From the NCBI GenBank assembly GCA_015485375.1, contig WFTU01000228.1, positions 1 to 9,653 of the forward strand: DNA of 9,653 nucleotides. Reading direction: 5' to 3'. Under the pieces are notes generated by a model, which ran no database searches, was not told the DNA's origin, and worked only from the letters and a program-made list of their open reading frames with translations. Position 1 is the stretch's first letter; each line of letters starts with the position of its first letter. Positions 6,093 through 9,653 of the stretch are shown in pieces. The translations under genes were made by a program, and so were the position numbers. Source of the stretch: Paracoccaceae bacterium. GTDB lineage: Bacteria > Pseudomonadota > Alphaproteobacteria > Rhodobacterales > Rhodobacteraceae.

Positions 6093-7490
6093 CAGATCAC
6101 GAACATCGGCCAGATGGCCGGTCAGGGCGGCGGCGGCGGCCATGGCGGGCGACACAAGGTGCGTACGGCCCCCGCGGCCCTGCCGGCCCTCGAAGTTGCG
6201 GTTGGAGGTGGCGGCGCAGCGCTCGCCGGGCTGCAGCTGGTCGGGGTTCATGGCCAGACACATGGAACAGCCGGCCAGACGCCATTCAAAACCGGCATCT
6301 TCGAGGATTTGCGCAATGCCCTCTTCCTCGGCCTGCGCGCGGACCAGGCCCGAGCCGGGCACGACCATCGCGCGCATGCCTTCCTTGATCTTCTTGCCTT
6401 TGACCACCTCGGCCACGGCGCGCAGATCCTCTATCCGGCCGTTGGTGCAGGAGCCGATGAAAACCGTGTCGATTGCGATATCGGTCAGCTTCATCCCCGG
6501 TTCCAGTCCCATATAGTCGAGCGCACGACGGGCCGCGTCCACCTTGCCGCCCTCGAAATCCTCGGGCGCGGGAACGGTGGCGGTGATGGGCAGAACGTCC
6601 TCGGGGCTGGTGCCCCAGGTGACGGAGGGCGCGATATCCTCGGCCTTGATGGTCAGCACCTTGTCGAAATGGGCGTCATCGTCGGAATAGAGGGTCTTCC
6701 AGTATGCCATCGCCTTGTCCCAGTCCTCGCCTTTCGGCGCGTGCGGGCGGCCTTTGACGTATTCGAACGTTGTTTCGTCTGGTGCGATCAGACCGGCGCG
6801 CGCCCCGCCCTCGATCGCCATGTTGCAGACGGTCATGCGCCCCTCCATCGAGAGGGAGCGGATGGCGTCGCCGGTGTATTCGATGACATAGCCCGTGCCG
6901 CCGGCCGTGCCGGTCAGCCCGATGATGTGCATGGTGATGTCCTTGGCGGTGACGCCTTCGGGCAGGGTTCCGGTGACCTCTACCTTCATGTTTTTCGACT
7001 TGGCCTGAATAAGGGTCTGCGTGGCCAGAACGTGTTCCACCTCGGAGGTGCCGATCCCGTGCGCCAGCGCGCCGAAAGCCCCATGCGTGGCGGTGTGGCT
7101 GTCGCCGCAGACCACGGTCATGCCCGGCAGGGTCCAGCCCTGTTCGGGGCCGACGATGTGGACAACACCCTGACGCACATCGTCAACCGGATAGTAATGC
7201 ACGCCGAAGTCCCGCGCGTTTTTATCGAGCGCCTCCAGCTGGATGCGCGATTCCTCGTTCTCGACACCGTTCAGACGGTCGAGCGTGGTGGGCACGTTGT
7301 GGTCCGGCACAGCGATGGTCTTGTCCGGTGCGTGAACGGTGCGGCCGGCATTGCGCAGGCCCTCGAAGGCCTGCGGGCTGGTGACTTCATGCACCAGATG
7401 GCGGTCGATATACAGCAGGCTGGTGCCGTCCTCGTCGGTGGATACGACATGCGTATCCCAGATTTTGTCATAGAGTGTCTTGGCGGTCAT
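6090..7490 (-). CDS. leuC: 3-isopropylmalate dehydratase large subunit
   Basis: LeuC is the iron-sulfur catalytic subunit of isopropylmalate isomerase, an aconitase-family enzyme. The 466-residue length is standard. Signatures include CGDSHTATHGAFG (128-140), IGTSEVEHVLATQTL (146-160), GSCTNGRIEDL (346-356) and AGCSMCLAMNPDQL (406-419). Cysteines 348, 408 and 411 are the expected ligands of the 4Fe-4S cluster. I use the ATG at 7490, which gives the usual MTAKTLYDKIWD start and has GGGGGA upstream. The longer in-frame start at 7589 would add about 33 arginine-rich residues unlike the family. The gene is followed after 12 bases by leuD. The 191-base region before it holds a possible promoter and leader ORF. 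Base composition is GC-rich, in contrast to the gene immediately upstream. Confidence 0.97.
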   Translation of the reverse strand: MTAKTLYDKIWDTHVVSTDEDGTSLLYIDRHLVHEVTSPQAFEGLRNAGRTVHAPDKTIAVPDHNVPTTLDRLNGVENEESRIQLEALDKNARDFGVHYYPVDDVRQGVVHIVGPEQGWTLPGMTVVCGDSHTATHGAFGALAHGIGTSEVEHVLATQTLIQAKSKNMKVEVTGTLPEGVTAKDITMHIIGLTGTAGGTGYVIEYTGDAIRSLSMEGRMTVCNMAIEGGARAGLIAPDETTFEYVKGRPHAPKGEDWDKAMAYWKTLYSDDDAHFDKVLTIKAEDIAPSVTWGTSPEDVLPITATVPAPEDFEGGKVDAARRALDYMGLEPGMKLTDIAIDTVFIGSCTNGRIEDLRAVAEVVKGKKIKEGMRAMVVPGSGLVRAQAEEEGIAQILEDAGFEWRLAGCSMCLAMNPDQLQPGERCAATSNRNFEGRQGRGGRTHLVSPAMAAAAALTGHLADVRDL

Positions 7491-7543
7491 GGTTTTCCCC
7501 CGCAAATATGTTGGAATGGTTTCGGAGACAGAACGGGCGCGGC

Positions 7544-7630
7544 TCAGCCGTTGGCGGCGAGAATCAGCGCCTCGCCGTGAAACCGCCATGGCAGGCGGGT
7601 GTGGTCGTCCATGTCGAAAACTCTGGTCAT
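7544..7630 (-). CDS. Candidate small leader ORF upstream of leuC
   Basis: A 28-codon frame runs from the ATG at 7630 to a TGA at 7544-7546, ending 53 bases before leuC. It reads MTRVFDMDDH, then TRLPWRFHGEALILAANG. A second ATG at 7612 would give 22 residues. No strong Shine-Dalgarno precedes either start. The ORF holds three leucine codons (CTG, CTG, CTC), fewer than a classical leu attenuator peptide. Within it CGGCGAG and CTCGCCG form a seven-pair stem with a nine-base loop (7555-7577), and the stop codon lies exactly in the loop of a second small stem CGGC-TGA-GCCG (7540-7550). It may be a translated leader, or chance coding in GC-rich untranslated sequence. Without comparative data I cannot decide. 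Confidence 0.3.
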   Translation of the reverse strand: MTRVFDMDDHTRLPWRFHGEALILAANG

Positions 7631-7636
7631 GCGCCG

Positions 7637-7665
7637 TGTTTACAGGGGAATCGGGTGCGGGGCAA
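7637..7665 (-). promoter_or_regulatory. Candidate sigma-70-type promoter for leuCD
   Basis: On the minus strand TTGCCC (7660-7665) and TAAACA (7637-7642) are separated by exactly 17 bases, an acceptable -35/-10 pair. Transcription would begin near 7630, at or just before the small leader ORF and about 140 bases before the leuC start. Its position after the end of the accessory gene and before leuC is sensible. The match to consensus is moderate, so this is a prediction. Confidence 0.4.
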
Positions 7666-7681
7666 GGACCGCGCCCGCCGC

Positions 7682-8611
7682 CTATAGCAAGCGAAGTTGT
7701 CTTGCTCCGGGAATGTACTCAAGAACCTGAATGACTTTTATCTCTTTCGTCAGAGCAGTAGGACCAAGGCGTTGAATTTCTTGAAGTCGACACTTCAGCG
7801 TATCATCTTTCGATAGTGCAATTTGGTTTTCATCAATCCTATTTAGAAACTCTTTGTCTTCAATTGATGCAGTGAATGGTTTCTCACCTCCATCAGTAAA
7901 TCGCCACTTATAATCCCCTTGAAATGATAAAGTTACAATTTTAAGAAACGCTTCTCTTTCGATAATGGTTTCTTTTATGTCCTCATCTGCAGGTTCTGGA
8001 ACCCTAAAATATTCGGAATCGCTGGACTTTAAACATAACTCATCACGAGAATCTGTTTCTCCGATCTTGAATCGTTCAATTCCAGGAATGCGTAATGCCT
8101 TGTTAGAAAAATTTTCGACCGCTTGGCGCGTCGGCAAATCTTCTAGTAGTTTGACGGTGCGATTATCCACAATGATTGTGACGTCCTTTATGGTAATAGC
8201 TGTGGTATTCTTATCGTTTTGATTTACGCTATCTGGCTTGCGCCCCTTAAGAACTTTAAGTGCGAAAATCAGCCCAACTACGGACATTCCACCTACTTTT
8301 CCAACTTTTATAATTAATTCCAATAGCTGGTTTGCCGCGGTTAATCGTTGGGCTTCCTCAGAAACAGAATCTAGCATATCAATTACCGCGCCAACCATTG
8401 AGATATCTAGATTTAGAAGCGCAGTAAAACTTCCTTGGTCAGTAGCGCGTAGCTTTAGCCTTGCATCGGCTCGATCACCGTTTATCGCTTTGTTAGCAGA
8501 TTGAATTACGTCACCAAGAGACAGCAATGCGGGGGCGAAATCATTAATAGCGATTTCGCCAGAATCAAACTTTTCCCCTTCAAAGGCAATTCTAAATTGT
8601 GACTGACTCAT
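7682..8611 (-). CDS. AT-rich accessory gene, protein of unknown function with one membrane segment
   Basis: I cannot name a function. The 309-residue protein shows an N-terminal region (about 6-70) of alternating strands and helices, including FRIAFEGEKFDSGEIAIND and a helix ALLSLGDVIQSANKAING. A probable membrane segment follows at about 106-121 (VGGMSVVGLIFALKVL), flanked by positive residues. The middle, about 138-182, contains TAITIKDVTIIVDN and PGIERFKI. The C-terminal beta-rich part, about 222-300, contains TLSFQGDYKWRFTDGG and ALSKDDTLKCRLQEIQ. The order resembles stand-alone proteins of unknown function that I associate, from memory only, with accessory regions. Its DNA looks near 40% GC by eye against well over 60% in leuC and the M32 gene, suggesting horizontal acquisition. 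I prefer the ATG at 8611 to the TTG at 8626. No partner gene, transposase or integrase accompanies it. Confidence 0.85.
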   Translation of the reverse strand: MSQSQFRIAFEGEKFDSGEIAINDFAPALLSLGDVIQSANKAINGDRADARLKLRATDQGSFTALLNLDISMVGAVIDMLDSVSEEAQRLTAANQLLELIIKVGKVGGMSVVGLIFALKVLKGRKPDSVNQNDKNTTAITIKDVTIIVDNRTVKLLEDLPTRQAVENFSNKALRIPGIERFKIGETDSRDELCLKSSDSEYFRVPEPADEDIKETIIEREAFLKIVTLSFQGDYKWRFTDGGEKPFTASIEDKEFLNRIDENQIALSKDDTLKCRLQEIQRLGPTALTKEIKVIQVLEYIPGARQLRLL

Positions 8612-8758
8612 CGAAACATTTCCCAAATTTTCCAGTATTTCTAATGGACTAGAGGTTTGATTCTAGCTTTAGTTGAATCGGGATAGCAAGACTATAGTTT
8701 AGCTATGCACTCATACTAATGTTCAAAATAAATACGGACATGGGTATTTCCCGCGACC
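8612..8758. other. AT-rich intergenic region upstream of the accessory gene
   Basis: These 147 bases share the low GC of the accessory gene and return to host-like composition only near 8750. I see no further ORF, RNA gene or convincing terminator for the M32 gene ending at 8759. The candidate promoter at 8660-8689 and the ATAGCAAG copy at 8683-8690 lie here. Confidence 0.6.
8660..8689 (-). promoter_or_regulatory. Candidate promoter of the accessory gene
   Basis: On the minus strand TTGCTA (8684-8689) and TAGAAT (8660-8665) are 18 bases apart. The predicted start would lie about 40 bases before the ATG at 8611. In AT-rich DNA such matches are common, so confidence is low, but it suggests the gene carries its own promoter. 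Confidence 0.35.
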
Positions 8759-9653
8759 TCACAAATCATAGAGATCGCCGAATTTCGCCTCCAGATACGC
8801 TGCCAGCGGGGCCGCCGTCGGTTTGTGGCCGACTGCGTCCGCGATGATCTGCTCGGGGGCTTTCAGGTGCGCCTTGTCGTGGATGTTGGCCTTCAGCCAC
8901 GCCATTGCCTCCGCTGTTTCTCCTTTGGAAAAATACTCGTCTAGCGACGGTATATCCTGACGCATCGTTGCGAACAGCTCGCCGGCATAGATATTGCCGA
9001 GGCTATAGGTCGGGAAGTAGCCGAACAGGCCGACGGACCAGTGGACATCCTGCAACACCCCGTTGGAGGGTTTGTCCACCTTGACGCCGAAGTCGCGCTC
9101 GAAGGTTTCGTTCCAGACACCTTCCAGATCGGCGACCTGCAAATCACCACGGATCATGGCGCTTTCCAGCTCGAAGCGCATCAGGATGTGCAGGTTGTAA
9201 TGCACCTCGTCGGCCTCGGTGCGGATGTAGCCGGCCTCGACACGGTTGACGGCGCGGTAGAGGTCTTCGGGGGTGGTCAGCCCGAAATCGCCCATCTCGT
9301 CGCGCATGACGCCGAACATCCATTCGGTGAAGGCGCGCGAGCGGCCGATCTGGTTTTCCAGCATCCGCGACTGGCTTTCATGCACGCCCATCGAGGCATA
9401 CTGCCCCGCCGGTGTGCGCGCCAGTTCCGGCGGCATGTTCTGTTCATAGCGCGAATGGCCGACCTCGTGGATGGTCGAATAGAAACAGTCGAACACATTG
9501 TCCGGATTGACCCGCGTTGTGATGCGGGAGTCATTGTTGTTGCCTGAGCTGAACGGGTGGGTGCTGAGGTCAAGACGTCCGGCCTCCCAGTCATAGCCGC
9601 AAGCGTCGGCCAGACGGCGGGCGACTTTCATCTGCACATCGGCATCGAAAGGC
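8759..9653 (-). CDS. M32-family metallocarboxypeptidase (Taq carboxypeptidase type), N-terminus outside the window
   Basis: This is the C-terminal part, about 297 residues, of a zinc carboxypeptidase whose family members are about 490-510 residues; the frame stays open to the right edge (PFDADVQ before the first listed methionine-type codon). The zinc motif HEVGHSRYEQN matches the family's HExxH (bases 9455-9469). The downstream HESQSRMLENQIGRS supplies the usual glutamate ligand. DLSTHPFSSGNNNDSRITTR and the C-terminal YSLGNIYAGELF are also characteristic. It removes C-terminal residues from peptides in the cytosol. The stop (TGA, 8759-8761) is followed by AT-rich sequence of the accessory gene region, so the host's normal downstream sequence may have been interrupted there. 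No frameshift is visible. Confidence 0.95.
   Translation of the reverse strand, partial: PFDADVQMKVARRLADACGYDWEAGRLDLSTHPFSSGNNNDSRITTRVNPDNVFDCFYSTIHEVGHSRYEQNMPPELARTPAGQYASMGVHESQSRMLENQIGRSRAFTEWMFGVMRDEMGDFGLTTPEDLYRAVNRVEAGYIRTEADEVHYNLHILMRFELESAMIRGDLQVADLEGVWNETFERDFGVKVDKPSNGVLQDVHWSVGLFGYFPTYSLGNIYAGELFATMRQDIPSLDEYFSKGETAEAMAWLKANIHDKAHLKAPEQIIADAVGHKPTAAPLAAYLEAKFGDLYDL

Noticed and set aside
5277..7580. Very long open frame on the plus strand (767 codons) antisense to leuD and leuC
   Set aside because: It lies opposite two genes with unmistakable family motifs; its glycine/histidine/valine-rich translation shows no domain, and such antisense frames are common in GC-rich coding DNA.
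7491..7589. N-terminal extension of leuC to an in-frame start at 7589
   Set aside because: The extra arginine-rich residues do not resemble LeuC, while the ATG at 7490 yields the standard start and length.
1..9653. tRNA/rRNA genes, CRISPR arrays, insertion sequences
   Set aside because: I found no cloverleaf-like segments, no regularly spaced repeats, and no transposase-like frame on either strand; the only long repeat is the leuB inverted repeat.

Overview
The window looks like a chromosomal segment of a high-GC alphaproteobacterium, most likely a member of the Rhodobacteraceae (Roseobacter-type). This rests on protein character and gene neighbourhood read by eye, not on a search. It centres on leucine biosynthesis. 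leuC and leuD (3-isopropylmalate dehydratase, large and small subunits) lie on the minus strand and are intact; leuB (3-isopropylmalate dehydrogenase) lies at the left edge on the same strand and is broken. Between them are conserved-looking companions: a polytopic membrane protein, an exported endonuclease/exonuclease/phosphatase-fold protein, and a PPP-type metallophosphoesterase on the plus strand. There is also a divergent pair, a LysR-type regulator facing an NAD(P)-binding epimerase-like oxidoreductase. The right edge holds the C-terminal part of an M32 metallocarboxypeptidase.

Layout from left to right: 1-265 is an imperfect inverted repeat of leuB sequence in which the minus-strand leuB folds back on a second, synonymously diverged leuB fragment; 49-855 is the resulting chimeric leuB frame (minus); 913-1809 lysR (minus); 1892-2800 epimerase-like gene (plus); 2848-2871 perfect palindrome; 2939-3706 metallophosphoesterase (plus), overlapping tail-to-tail by 11 bases with 3696-4736 EEP-family gene (minus); 4634-5431 membrane protein (minus); 5472-6077 leuD and 6090-7490 leuC (minus, tightly coupled); 7491-7681 leuC leader region with a candidate promoter and a 28-codon ORF; 7682-8611 an AT-rich accessory gene of unknown function (minus); 8759-9653 partial M32 peptidase (minus).

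LeuC and LeuD together isomerise 2-isopropylmalate to 3-isopropylmalate, which LeuB would oxidise. LeuB as assembled lacks the metal-binding DILSD region and cannot be active. Because leuC and leuD are intact, an assembly or amplification chimera at a contig end is more likely than real loss.

I see no tRNA, rRNA, CRISPR array or transposase, and no clear multi-gene new system. The best candidates for a second look are the inverted leuB structure, the isolated AT-rich gene at 7682-8611, the leuC leader ORF, the tandem decamers between lysR and the epimerase gene, and the missing start codon of the EEP-family gene.
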